Assembly (NCBI GenBank): GCA_016180855.1
Contig: JACPAL010000004.1
Span: forward strand, 1 to 64,000
Origin: Deltaproteobacteria bacterium
Lineage (GTDB): Bacteria > UBA10199 > JACPAL01
DNA length: 64,000 nucleotides
Direction of reading: 5' to 3'
Below are positions 1 to 10,400 of the stretch, piece after piece. The position numbers and the translations under genes are program-made. The notes below the pieces were generated by a model. The model was not told the DNA's origin. It saw only the letters and a program-made list of their open reading frames with translations, and did not search any database. Position 1 is the stretch's first letter; the number at the start of each line of letters is the position of its first letter.

Positions 1-160
<160 letters not shown>

Positions 161-202
161 CTTTACTTTCGTCCAACAAGAAATTAGGGTGTCCAGTGAC
201 AG

Positions 203-264
203 ATGCCCCCATTTGGGGGCAACTTTGGGGGCAACTGCCAAACCCAAACATCGAGTTGCCCCCA
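203..264. promoter_or_regulatory. Cluster of TTGGGGGCAA motifs next to the integrase (putative arm sites)
   Basis: Four copies of TTGGGGGCA(A/-), in both orientations, lie between att copy 1 and the integrase start: inverted near 204-210, direct at 214-222 and 225-233, inverted at 255-263. The double copy GGGGGCAACTTTGGGGGC at 215-232 recurs at 18623-18640 and 20221-20238. The placement at island ends suggests arm-type binding sites for the integrase or AlpA. That role is inference. Confidence 0.5.
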
Positions 265-275
265 GATCGACCGCT

Positions 276-1496
276 ATGCCGCTAACAGACACCGCTATAC
301 GGAATTGCTGCCCCCCTGAAAAGACCGTCCGTCTCTTTGACGGTGGCGGGCTCTATCTTGAGGTCGCTCCCAGTGGCGGGAAGTGGTGGCGGTTAAAATA
401 TCGGTTTGACGGGAAGGAAAAACGGCTCTCCTTGGGTGTCTACCCCACCGTAACCCTCAAGGTGGCGAGGGAGCGTCGGGAAGAGGCGAAAAAACTCTTG
501 GCCAACAAGGTTGATCCCGGTGAGAACCGCAGGGCGGTCGAGTTAGCAAGGGCCGAGCACACGGCGAATACCTTTGAGGTGATTGCGCGGGAATGGCTCA
601 CCAAACGGGGGAGTGAGTGGTCGGAAGATTATTGTGCAAGGCTTCTGCGGGGACTTGAAAAAAACGTCTTCCCCTGGATTGGTGGGCGTCCGATCGCTGG
701 TATAACAGCACCCGCATTGTTGTCAGTCCTGCGTCGCATTGAGGAACGTGGGGCCTTTGAAACAACCCATCGGGCTCTACAGAATTGTGGACAGGTATTT
801 CGTTTTGCCATCGCCTCCGGACGGGCAACAAACGATATCTCAAGGGATCTGCCCGATGCCTTGCAGCCTGTTCCTGAAAATCATTTAGCAGCCATTACCA
901 AACCACACGAGGTCGGCCAACTCTTGCGGGCCATTGATAGTTACCGAGGGGACTTTGTGACTCGATGCGCCCTGCGTCTGGCCCCCTTGCTGTTTGTACG
1001 CCCTGTTGAACTCCGAGAGGCCAAGTGGGCGGAGTTTGATCTTGAGAACGCCCGCTGGGACATCCCACAAGAAAGGATGAAGATGCGACGGCCTCACGTT
1101 GTCCCTCTCGCACGACAGGCAGTCGAAATACTGCGGGAGTTACACCCCCTAACGGGTGTTGGGCAGTATCTCTTTCCCAGTGCACGGTCAAATTTAAGGC
1201 CGATGAGCAACAACGCCATCTTAGCGGCACTCCGCCGGATGGGATATTCCAAGGATGACATGACAGGACACGGCTTTCGGGCGATGGCGAGAACGATCCT
1301 CGACGAAGTCTTGGGCGTTCATCCCAAATTTATCGAACACCAACTGGCCCACCAGGTACGCGACTCGGCAGGAAGGGCCTACAACCGCACCACCCACCTG
1401 CCCGAACGCCGGAAGATGATGCAACAGTGGGCGGATTATCTCGACGAACTCCGAGGCGGGGCCAAGGTGATATCACTGACCAGTCAGGTGGCGTGA
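276..1496 (+). CDS. P4-type site-specific tyrosine integrase
   Basis: 406-aa tyrosine recombinase that would insert and excise the island at the ssrA 3' end. The N-terminus has the DUF4102 arm-binding domain (LFDGGGLYLEV, then KWWRLKYRF) in about the first 60 residues. The catalytic domain shows RPVELREAKW (first Arg), GHGFR (His-x-x-Arg), a later LAH and the AYNR tyrosine. The frame is open back to 156, but family members begin MPLTDTAIRN, so the ATG at 276 is preferred. The stop overlaps the start of the next gene (TGATG). Length is normal for the family and no damage is visible. Confidence 0.93.
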   Translation: MPLTDTAIRNCCPPEKTVRLFDGGGLYLEVAPSGGKWWRLKYRFDGKEKRLSLGVYPTVTLKVARERREEAKKLLANKVDPGENRRAVELARAEHTANTFEVIAREWLTKRGSEWSEDYCARLLRGLEKNVFPWIGGRPIAGITAPALLSVLRRIEERGAFETTHRALQNCGQVFRFAIASGRATNDISRDLPDALQPVPENHLAAITKPHEVGQLLRAIDSYRGDFVTRCALRLAPLLFVRPVELREAKWAEFDLENARWDIPQERMKMRRPHVVPLARQAVEILRELHPLTGVGQYLFPSARSNLRPMSNNAILAALRRMGYSKDDMTGHGFRAMARTILDEVLGVHPKFIEHQLAHQVRDSAGRAYNRTTHLPERRKMMQQWADYLDELRGGAKVISLTSQVA

Positions 1497-2236
1497 TGGA
1501 CTACAAGAAACGAACCCGAAATTTATACGAGCCTACCTCGACCGAGCCATTCAAACTAAGTCGCTCACGCCTTGAAAGCTTCATCCAGTGCCCCCGGTGC
1601 TTCTATCTAGACCGCCGGTTGGGGATCGACAAACCCTCGATGCCAGGCTTCACGCTTAATATGGCCGTCGATGTGCTCCTGAAAAAGGAGTTCGATGTTT
1701 ATCGCGCCAAGGGAGAACCGCACCCCCTGATGAAAGAAAACGGTGTGGATGCCGTTCCGTTTCGACATAAGGACCTCGATATCTGGCGCGAGAATTTCAA
1801 GGGTCTTGAGTACCACCACAAACCGGCCAACCTGATCATCAGCGGTGCCATCGACGATGTGTGGGTTCAGCCTGACGGCAAGCTGATCGTCGTCGATTAC
1901 AAGGCCACCAGCAAAGACGGTGAAGTCAGTCTCGATGACGAATGGAAAGACAGCTACAAGCGCCAGGTGGAAATCTACCAATGGATCATGCGGGGCATGG
2001 GCTTCGATGTCTCGGATACCGGATACTTCGTCTATGCCAATGGTCGGAGGGATCTCGACGGATTCAATGGCACACTCTGTTTTCATATTCAGTTAATCAA
2101 GCACGTTGGTGACAACTCGTGGGTGGAAAAGGCGGTTCGGAACGCCTGCGCTTGTCTGAAATCAGAAACCTTGCCGTCCTCATCCGAGGCCTGTGAATTT
2201 TGCGCGTACAGGTCGCTCAGTAAAGAGGTCGAATGA
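1496..2236 (+). CDS. PD-(D/E)XK nuclease-family protein (Cas4/RecB-like)
   Basis: 246-aa protein whose ATG overlaps the integrase stop, so the two are probably translated together. The core PD-(D/E)XK pattern is visible: D120/D121, then D134-Y-K136, then a QVEIYQW helix as in RecB-type nucleases. Two cysteine pairs, C32-x-x-C35 (QCPRC) and CEFC near the C-terminus, flank the nuclease core. This resembles the iron-sulfur arrangement of Cas4/AddB-type nucleases, though the exact Cys spacing differs. Possible roles are element processing during transfer or defence. No CRISPR array or other cas gene is visible nearby. The specific function is unknown. Confidence 0.75.
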   Translation: MDYKKRTRNLYEPTSTEPFKLSRSRLESFIQCPRCFYLDRRLGIDKPSMPGFTLNMAVDVLLKKEFDVYRAKGEPHPLMKENGVDAVPFRHKDLDIWRENFKGLEYHHKPANLIISGAIDDVWVQPDGKLIVVDYKATSKDGEVSLDDEWKDSYKRQVEIYQWIMRGMGFDVSDTGYFVYANGRRDLDGFNGTLCFHIQLIKHVGDNSWVEKAVRNACACLKSETLPSSSEACEFCAYRSLSKEVE

Positions 2237-2249
2237 GACTGATTCTAAC

Positions 2250-4757
2250 TTAAGCTGATATAGAGGTGAGTTGTGGAATGAAAAAAATATCAACCGTATT
2301 TTTCGCGAGATCGTCGAGAGAAATGGCGTGTCTGTCTATGGTAAATTCCTTCTCCGTCCTTTCATAGATAAAGTATGGCTCAAGTTCCCTATCTGTAAGC
2401 ATGATGACGCGCTTCCGATATTGATCCTGGGCTTTCTTGCATCTTTCAATTTCTTCCTCCGAGAACCCATCCAACTTTGAAAACAGAATGAAGACGTCGA
2501 ATCTTTCCCTGGGGAAGGCGTCGGCTACCTTTGCCAAATTCGCTACGTCCTGTTCGGTGATCTCTTTTCGGGTCTTACACTCGCCAATCACAATTTGGAC
2601 TTTCGGTCCGTGTGCCCTGGTGAGCAACACAAAGTCAGTTTCACATTTGTCAATGGAAGCCGTTTTGGGTTCGATCTCCATTGAAGTGGAATAAATAGCA
2701 GGATTCATGTGGGTGAAGGTGTCCAGCTGTTGCAAGGTGAGGGTAACAGGAATGCTGCCAGCTTGATTATCGTCCCGGCCGAATAACCCGGACCTCCGAT
2801 ATGCCCAGTCCCGATCACGAAGTTGAGGAGTGATGTCGAATTCATTCCCACAGTAATCACAATTTAATCTGGTTTTTACATCATCAAGATGCTTCCAAAA
2901 GGTAAGTTCACAGCTCTTACATGTCAGTTCTAGACCGGCTCTAAACACCCCATTCTTTACGAGGTATTTCAGCACATCTTCCGGGGACAACTTCGGGGTT
3001 TCACGAGATTCTATGAACAGATGCTCAAATTGTGAAAAGCGCGGTGGTGGAGCTTGGGGATCTCGCTCGCAAAGATGGGGAGGAATTTTAATTTCATGAT
3101 GACAACGTTCACAGCTTACAACGGTTTTCAGCCCGTCAAAAGGTGACCAGAATGTAAACAGGCAGCCTTCACACTTGAGTTCCACCCCAATTTTGTAAGC
3201 TCCGTTGTCAGAAAGGTGCTTCAAAGATTTTCCAACTTTGCTCGATACTGTAAGCTGTGCATTGTCCTGCCGTATGGTTTGGATTGCTCCGCCCCGTGTA
3301 AAGGATTGATCAGGGCCATAATTTTCAATCAGGTCACGTACTCCACTGATTTTGAAAACTCGACACCCTTGAAGTCCTTGCAATTGTTGTATGAGTCGGT
3401 TGCAAATCAATCCTGCTGGGCTGGGTTTGGATTCCATTCCAAAGGCTTCAAACGTTTTTGAAATCACTTCTCTACAGCGCAAAGCATTCAAGGTCATAAT
3501 CTCTTGATGAATCCCAATGACCACTCCCAGTCCTTCCCATTCAGCTCTTGCTCCGTTCCACTCAAAGTGACATTCACGCCCGAAGTATTCATTCAACTCA
3601 GGAATGTAAGGGACTTGTAATGTCCAATCTCCTCCCTTGGACAGGTCAGTAATCGGCCAAATAGAGACGATTGCGTGTTGGTGACAAAGACGACTGTCCC
3701 GTGAGAATGGCCTGTCCGGAAGCTCAAAGGACACAACGGGTTGTTCTTGATTTTTTGAGACGGTGGCTAAGCAGGATTGAGAATCAAAATGCATCACCGG
3801 AGGTTTAATGTTTAGGCCATTCCAGATTCCACCGTCGCTGTCCTGAGAGCCAACGGCACACCTCATACCCTTTGACTCAAAGGCAGGAATATCCCTTAAC
3901 ACCTCATGGTTCTTCCCCCAAACAGCAACCCGCTTACCATCACCAAACCGTGATGGCCGCGCCAAAATGGCTTTGGTGTAGTTATCTTTTAAACCATCGA
4001 GGCGTTGTGCATGGCTGGGATCATAAAAGAACAAATCAATATCAGAGGCTCGCAGATTCCAGAAATTAACCACGTCCTCAAAATCATTTGCATCGCCGTA
4101 ATAAAAGCCTTCTCCCTCCCAATGAGGATTGCAATCTCTATGCAAGAGAGTCTCGATCAGCGCGTTCGGGAAGAACCTTTTATGAAGATCGTTGGGGACG
4201 GCACTTTGTTTGTTGAGTGTGAGTTTTACAGGGGTGAGGTATTTCTCAAACATGGATTCATACTTATGCCCTGTCTCCTCCGGTGGAGGATATGCTCCCA
4301 TAGTTGCCAAGAAGATTCTCGACAAAGGGTCATCTTGATCCCATTGGAACAAGGAAGGCGTAGCACGAAGAACCGGAAGATTTTTCTGTTGCTCTTCATA
4401 GATGAATCTTAACGGGTGCTGTACGTCCAACGCGGTGTTGATTTTACCATCCAGACCGTCGATAAATAATTCCTTGTGGAATAATGGCCAAGGTAAATGA
4501 GGAAACTGCCCGATGAACTTCTCCATTTCAGGGTCACTTCTCATTGGGTACAAAGCATCTACACGAAACGTATTGATGAGCTTGCGGGCGAAAGTGAGGT
4601 CGCTAATGGGAATAATGGGATTGTGTCTACCTCCCCATAGCGTGTGGCTGAATCGCATTGCTTCTTCAAGCTCCTGGAAGTTGCCCTCATGGACACACCA
4701 TCCGATTTTGATGGGCCTATATTCCACACGTATGCTTAACGAGCTTTGCATAGGCAT
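2250..4757 (-). CDS. 835-aa unknown protein with two zinc ribbons and a C-terminal PD-(D/E)XK-like domain
   Basis: I do not recognise the family. The N-terminal two thirds have no motif I can name; WGGRHNPIIP lies near residue 42. Two similar zinc-ribbon repeats follow: C529/C532/C549/C552 and C613/C616/C633/C636, each with the pattern G-x-E-L-x-C-x-x-C-x-x-x-F-W. The C-terminus has a restriction-endonuclease-like core, with D708, then E726-C-K728 in IVIGECKT, followed by a helix (ITEQDVANLAKVAD). It lies 140 bases downstream of the methyltransferase gene on the same strand, after the restriction subunit. It may be a third component of that system, for example a second nuclease or a DNA- or RNA-sensing factor. 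This is inference from context. Confidence 0.7.
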   Translation of the reverse strand: MPMQSSLSIRVEYRPIKIGWCVHEGNFQELEEAMRFSHTLWGGRHNPIIPISDLTFARKLINTFRVDALYPMRSDPEMEKFIGQFPHLPWPLFHKELFIDGLDGKINTALDVQHPLRFIYEEQQKNLPVLRATPSLFQWDQDDPLSRIFLATMGAYPPPEETGHKYESMFEKYLTPVKLTLNKQSAVPNDLHKRFFPNALIETLLHRDCNPHWEGEGFYYGDANDFEDVVNFWNLRASDIDLFFYDPSHAQRLDGLKDNYTKAILARPSRFGDGKRVAVWGKNHEVLRDIPAFESKGMRCAVGSQDSDGGIWNGLNIKPPVMHFDSQSCLATVSKNQEQPVVSFELPDRPFSRDSRLCHQHAIVSIWPITDLSKGGDWTLQVPYIPELNEYFGRECHFEWNGARAEWEGLGVVIGIHQEIMTLNALRCREVISKTFEAFGMESKPSPAGLICNRLIQQLQGLQGCRVFKISGVRDLIENYGPDQSFTRGGAIQTIRQDNAQLTVSSKVGKSLKHLSDNGAYKIGVELKCEGCLFTFWSPFDGLKTVVSCERCHHEIKIPPHLCERDPQAPPPRFSQFEHLFIESRETPKLSPEDVLKYLVKNGVFRAGLELTCKSCELTFWKHLDDVKTRLNCDYCGNEFDITPQLRDRDWAYRRSGLFGRDDNQAGSIPVTLTLQQLDTFTHMNPAIYSTSMEIEPKTASIDKCETDFVLLTRAHGPKVQIVIGECKTRKEITEQDVANLAKVADAFPRERFDVFILFSKLDGFSEEEIERCKKAQDQYRKRVIMLTDRELEPYFIYERTEKEFTIDRHAISLDDLAKNTVDIFFIPQLTSISA

Positions 4758-4897
4758 TACCTTTAGAACTTTACTACCCTCAGTGAGGTCATAATGTCAT
4801 AAACCACCAATTACGATTCGGATTTGGGCAGGTCTCTGATTGCCCAATAGGGCTCCGTGTCGAGAAGATTTTTTTGTCAACCTGAGACCTAACCCTT

Positions 4898-7483
4898 TCA
4901 TTTGATTTCATAAACCTTCAGCACCTCATCTCCATAATGATTGATTACTTTTATAGCGATCTTGCCGGTTTTGGGTGTGTCGAAGGGTAGGCTCTTCGTC
5001 GAATAGAGAGCAGTCCATGCGGCCTCATCAATTTCAGCCTTTAGAGCACGTTTAAGTTTTTCGTAAGGCTCATCTGCTCCAGTAAAATAGGCATGGCGGA
5101 CGAAGAAACTCTCCCCATTGTAGGCTGTATCAATAAACCAACAGGCGATATCATCGGTCGAGCGATTACGGATCTCCCCAGTGGTTGGGTCGTAAACGTC
5201 CACGCCGTTAATTTCGACGACGATTTTGCCATCCTTTTGCTTCTTGATTTCAACGTCGGGTTCCCCAAAGACGGTGAAGAGATTCCCGGCGCCTGTTTTT
5301 TTGAGGAGTTCGTCTCCCATTGCGAGGTCTGGATTCATTCTGGCAATGAGTACCGTCAATTTACCAAAGTTTTTTGTTTCTTCATTCACGTGGGGATCAA
5401 AAGCAAAGCCGCAGATTACGAGAAGGTCGAAACCAACTCCTTTGACGGCTTCCTTTGCCGCCTCTTTCACAAGCTCGGGACCAACTGTTCCATTTTCAGG
5501 CCCAATACAGATCGCCACGCGGCGCGTTTTTCCAGTTTCTGAATATTCTCCGACTCCGTGAATATAGAGACCTGCATATGGTTCCAATCGATCAAAGATG
5601 AGCCTTTCTTTCTTGATCGTATTTTGAACACCTGCCTTTTTCAGATTTTCCAAAATCATTGTTTCGAACTGCCCTGAACCCGTTGCCTTAGTAGCTGCTT
5701 TTTCGGATTCTGGACGGTCGTCCGACGAGAGGACTCGGTGCGGAGAGAGGCTTTCAACGGTAAAGGGTCCTGTCACTCGAATGCGCCGATTGTCCTCATA
5801 GGGCTGATCGTAGAGGGTTTCAGTATCGGCGCGGCGAGCAATGGCCGCATCGATTTCTTGGAGGCTCATACCTTTCTTGATATCCGGATTGTTTGCTATT
5901 GATTTAAGAGTGACATGAGGAACTCGCTTATAGACAAAACCTTTTTTGACATCGCCTTCGGTTTTCTGATCAGGAGGCAGCTGCCCAGAAATTTCCGCCT
6001 CTTTTTTCAGACCCTCAGGTGAATCCGCAAGAATATAATATGGATATTTTGCTGCCATCAACCGTGTGCGGGCCAATGCCAAAGCAACACGCGAAGTATC
6101 ACAAGTAATCCACCGTCGGCCCCACTGCTCGGCCACATATGCCGTCGTCCCGCTCCCGCATGTCGGGTCGAACACTAGATCGCCGGGGTCGGTTGTCATC
6201 AAAATGCACCGCTTCACAGCTTCAGTTGCTGTCTGAACAACATAGACTTTTGGATCTGTCCGGCTCTGAATTCCTCCAATGTCCAACCAAACATTTGACA
6301 TTGGAGATGCTGCGAAATCATCCAAGAATCGCAGATAGCGAATGGAGTTGCCTTCAACAAAAATACGTCTTGCATACTCTAGACGCCTTAGGCCATCGAC
6401 TGTTGTCTTCCAATGCATCCCAGTAGGTGGTGCCCAGGATTGCCCTTCAAATTGAAAGGCTTGATCCGCATTTGATGGTCCTTGGGATGTCAGCTGATCT
6501 GATACGGCCAGACGATCCATTCCGTGCCCCAAGTCAGACGCGGCTTTAATAGTTTCGAGTGGACGGTACTTACTCGCACCAGTTTCCCCTTCACGCTTTT
6601 CGCCATAAAGACTTCTAAATTTGCACCTCTCTTTGCATTTCGCGTACCACAATACTTCATCACAGATATTGCTCACGAAATCTGAGGAGAAGCCCGTTGT
6701 TTTTGCAAATGCAATCTGAGATACGAAGTTCTCCGCACCGAGCACCTCATCCATTACACACCGCACGAGGTGGACGTTTTCATCGCCGATTTGGACGAAG
6801 ACACTGCCGCTTTCGGTGAGGAGTTCGCGGGCGGCGGCGAGGCGGTCGCGGAAGTAGGCAAGATAGGAGTGGATGCCAAGCCTCCAGGTGTCGCGAAAAG
6901 CACGGATTTGTTCGGGCTGGCGGGTGGCGTCTTCGGCCTTGCCGTCTTTCACGTCGCGTTTTCTGGTGGAGACCTGCCAGTTTGAACCGAAATTGATGCC
7001 ATAGGGAGGATCGACATAAATCATCTGAACCTTGCCTTTAAGGCCCTCCTTTTCGGCAAGGCTCGTCATAACCATAAGGGAGTCACCCAAGACCATTCGA
7101 TTCGCCCAATTCTGCTCGTGGTGGTAGAAGTCGATCAGATCTTCAAATTTGATACCGTTAAAATCAGCGAAGAGCGAGACTTGCCCAGGCGCTTCTTTTT
7201 TCGCCTCAGCCTTCAGATTCTCAATGATTGCTTGTGGGTGGATTTTTTCCTGGATGTAAATGGGGACCGCCGGCACAGCCAAATCTTGTGCATCCTGTTC
7301 GTCTTTGCCTTTCCAAACCAATTGAGGATCGAGGGAAGGGTCGCGCGGATAAAGCACCGTCTTAGGTTTTTTCTCTTGTTCAGCAACAAAATCGCGAAGT
7401 TCCTCCGTGGGAATGTTGCTGCGCTTGTCCTTGTGTTTGACAACCTCAATAGGAACGGATCTCTCCGCTTTTCTCCGAGCCAT
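4898..7483 (-). CDS. Site-specific DNA methyltransferase (type III-like mod subunit, beta class)
   Basis: 861-aa DNA methyltransferase, probably N6-adenine. Motif IV DPPYG is at residues 158-162. The SAM-binding motif FDPTCGSG comes later (about residue 435), the order of beta-class Mod proteins. The middle is the usual target-recognition region. It would modify host DNA against the adjacent restriction subunit, whose stop codon lies within this gene's ribosome-binding region (GAGGTAAAA before ATG), so the two are cotranscribed and probably coupled. The C-terminal 300 residues are long compared with classic EcoP-type Mod and are typical of the larger pair seen with helicase-nuclease partners of about 1000 aa. 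Confidence 0.9.
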   Translation of the reverse strand: MARRKAERSVPIEVVKHKDKRSNIPTEELRDFVAEQEKKPKTVLYPRDPSLDPQLVWKGKDEQDAQDLAVPAVPIYIQEKIHPQAIIENLKAEAKKEAPGQVSLFADFNGIKFEDLIDFYHHEQNWANRMVLGDSLMVMTSLAEKEGLKGKVQMIYVDPPYGINFGSNWQVSTRKRDVKDGKAEDATRQPEQIRAFRDTWRLGIHSYLAYFRDRLAAARELLTESGSVFVQIGDENVHLVRCVMDEVLGAENFVSQIAFAKTTGFSSDFVSNICDEVLWYAKCKERCKFRSLYGEKREGETGASKYRPLETIKAASDLGHGMDRLAVSDQLTSQGPSNADQAFQFEGQSWAPPTGMHWKTTVDGLRRLEYARRIFVEGNSIRYLRFLDDFAASPMSNVWLDIGGIQSRTDPKVYVVQTATEAVKRCILMTTDPGDLVFDPTCGSGTTAYVAEQWGRRWITCDTSRVALALARTRLMAAKYPYYILADSPEGLKKEAEISGQLPPDQKTEGDVKKGFVYKRVPHVTLKSIANNPDIKKGMSLQEIDAAIARRADTETLYDQPYEDNRRIRVTGPFTVESLSPHRVLSSDDRPESEKAATKATGSGQFETMILENLKKAGVQNTIKKERLIFDRLEPYAGLYIHGVGEYSETGKTRRVAICIGPENGTVGPELVKEAAKEAVKGVGFDLLVICGFAFDPHVNEETKNFGKLTVLIARMNPDLAMGDELLKKTGAGNLFTVFGEPDVEIKKQKDGKIVVEINGVDVYDPTTGEIRNRSTDDIACWFIDTAYNGESFFVRHAYFTGADEPYEKLKRALKAEIDEAAWTALYSTKSLPFDTPKTGKIAIKVINHYGDEVLKVYEIK

Positions 7484-7490
7484 TTTTACC

Positions 7491-10400
7491 TCACGTTTCC
7501 AACTTGATTTTTTTCAATTCACCGCTGATCGTATTCTTTGCATCCCAAGGATCTGCAATCTCAAGGAAGGCCCACCGGCCGAAACCGCCGTGATTATTGA
7601 CCGCAGGAACCCATAAATCCCTCGCCGTACCCACCTTAGCCGCCTTGTCCTTCTTCTTTTCACCCGTCACCTCAATAATGAGATTCAGCGGATCTCCTCT
7701 GCCATTGTGAAGGCACACGACGAAGTCCGGGATGTAATTCCTTTCCTCGCCGTTGATCGTGTAGGGAATCATGAAACCAAGATTGAAATTTTTCACGTAA
7801 CAGACAACGTCATCCAATTCATCCTCCAAGACCTGGGCCATTTTCTGTTCCCAGGATTCCGTATCGGCCACCACGTGGCTGATATGGCACTTGGATGGAT
7901 TGGTCACGTAGACGGGCCGGGTCGTGTCGAAATCGACGTATCGGGTGGAACCCACGGTGTCATAAGGTCGAAGAATCGGCTTGAGAATCTTTTCGCCTTG
8001 GTAAGATCGGACGATTGCCTTGTAAATCCGGTCGGAGGCGTCGTGGGCAAGCCCGATGAGCAAGAGCATCTGAGGGAAAGTGTTGTCTTTGCAGATCACG
8101 CATTCCGATAACCAGCGCTTGGCAACGGAAAGGAGTTGAGGAAAGAGCCACGATTTCACCTCGCTATCGAAGCGATGCTCCTTGGGCTTGTCCGATGAAA
8201 TTTCACCATCCGCCCGGAAGTATTTCTCCAACGTGAGTTTTGCGAGGAGGAAGGCTACTTCTTGCGGACGACGGCGCTTCAAATCGTCTAGGGTATGAAT
8301 GCTACTCTCACCAACGATGGGGGCATTTTCCGTCTTGGTCGGGACGTCGGCGGTCGTCAGGGCCAGTTTTGAATCATCCGTAAATCGAACCTCAAACCGT
8401 TCCTCCGGCATTTCAAACCGGTAGCCCAAGAGACGCGGGAACGTGATTTCACAATCAATACGATCCTCCAATGCACGCACGCGAGTAGGAGTCGGACCGG
8501 GCTTTGGATTGGAATTTGATCCGGAACAAGGAATAAATGAGAAAGGAACGCCGTAGACCTCGGCATACTCAGGCGTAAAGAAACTGCGTTCATCCGCCGC
8601 GTAACTCATGCGACGCAATCCACGACCGACCACTTGTTCACATAGAAGCTGCGTTCCGAAGGCGCGAACGCCAAGGATGTGAGTCACCGTATTGGCGTCC
8701 CAACCCTCCGTTAGCATGGAGACGGACACGACGCACTTCACGTGTTCGCCGAGCTTCCCCGGCTTGCCAACGGTGTTCATCACTTCGCGAAGGAGATCTT
8801 CATCCGTGAGTTCTTCGGCATCTCGACCCGGGAAACGAACACGGTATTCTTCTTTGAACTCATCGATTTCCTTCTTTGCCATAAGTTTGAATTCATCACT
8901 CATGGCTTCACCCGATTCGAGCTGTTCGCTGTCAATCAAGACGGTGTTTGGGTGCAGAGCCCACTTGTGGTGCTCTTCATTGCTGAAAATGGGTAGTTTG
9001 CCCGGAACAACGACGGAAGAACCGTCAGGCATCGGTTTTTCCCATCCCGCGACATAGTCAAAGACCAGCTTGGAAACATTGGTATTGTTGCACACCACGA
9101 TAAAGACAGGAGGCGTCAGGCCTTTGAGCAGACGCGCTTCTTCGTTTTCCGCCCATCTGCGATAATTTTTTTCGTAATTTCCATAAAGGCTTTGGAGCGC
9201 GCCTTCCAATTCAACGGGAAGTTTCGGGTCTCCGAGGATCTCATCGGTTCGCCGCCCCTTCTTGGGTAGATGCTCACGAATGCGCAACCACAGGTCACGA
9301 TAGGTCGGCTGTTCACCGGTCATGGAATCGTCGGCCACGGGCACACGAGGCACCTTCACAATCCCGGATTCAATGGCGTCAATCAGGGAAAAATCCGAAA
9401 CAACCCATGGGAAAAGAGTTCCCTCGGGATACCCGGAACCTTTCAGAAAGAAGGGAGTCGCGGAGAGATCGTAAACCACTTTGGCGCCGATCTTCGACTT
9501 GATCGCCTCAAGCCCTGAGATCCAGATACGAGCCTCTTCGTCTCGTTTCTCCGCCTCTTTCTTTTCGTCCCCTTTAAGTTGCTCTCCTTCACCGTCAGGT
9601 TTTCGGCGGTAACAATGGTGGGCTTCATCATTGATGACCATGATATTCTTCTTGTTACCGAATTCACGGCAGACCCGATGGACCATTTGGTCGGGCGTTT
9701 CCGTAAAGGGACTATTTCCTTCACGGGCGAGAATACTCTTGGTAAGTTTTCCGGCCGAAACGCGTTCCTTAAGTTTGAAGGCATGGAAGTTGGTGATTAG
9801 AATTTTGGCCTTGCCGAGTTCCATCATCAAATCTGATGAAAGGACGTCGCGCTGGCGGTAATAATTTTCCGGATCGTTCGGAAGAAGGACTCGTAGACGA
9901 TCGCGGATCGTAATGCCCGGAGTAACAATCAGAAAAGAATCTGAGAAACGAGCGTCTTGAGGATTGGCAAGTTTGTTGAGCGCGTGCCAAGCGATGAGCA
10001 TCGCCATGACAACGGTTTTACCGCTGCCGGTCGCCATTTTAAGGGCCATGCGAAATAGCAGAGGATTGGCGGCCTCGTTTTCCCGGCGCAGGTCGTTCTC
10101 GATCCAGGGATCATATTTGCCGGCGACCTCGGTGATGTAGATCGCCGTCTCAAGGGCTTCAATTTGGCAAAAGAAGAGTTTCTTGTCGCGGGCCGGATTA
10201 TTCCAATACTCCAGCAGAGCGCGCGTGGTTTTTGTGACGCTGGTATAGCCGCCGCTTCGCCATTGGGAAACTTTTGCGCGAACGCGATTGATAAACTTGT
10301 TTTCTTCGACCCGGTCTTGAGTCCATTCCGTATCAAATTGTAGTTGCTTGCCCTTCTTCTTGGGCCTCGCGACGGGGATAAAGTAAGAGCTGATCCGACG

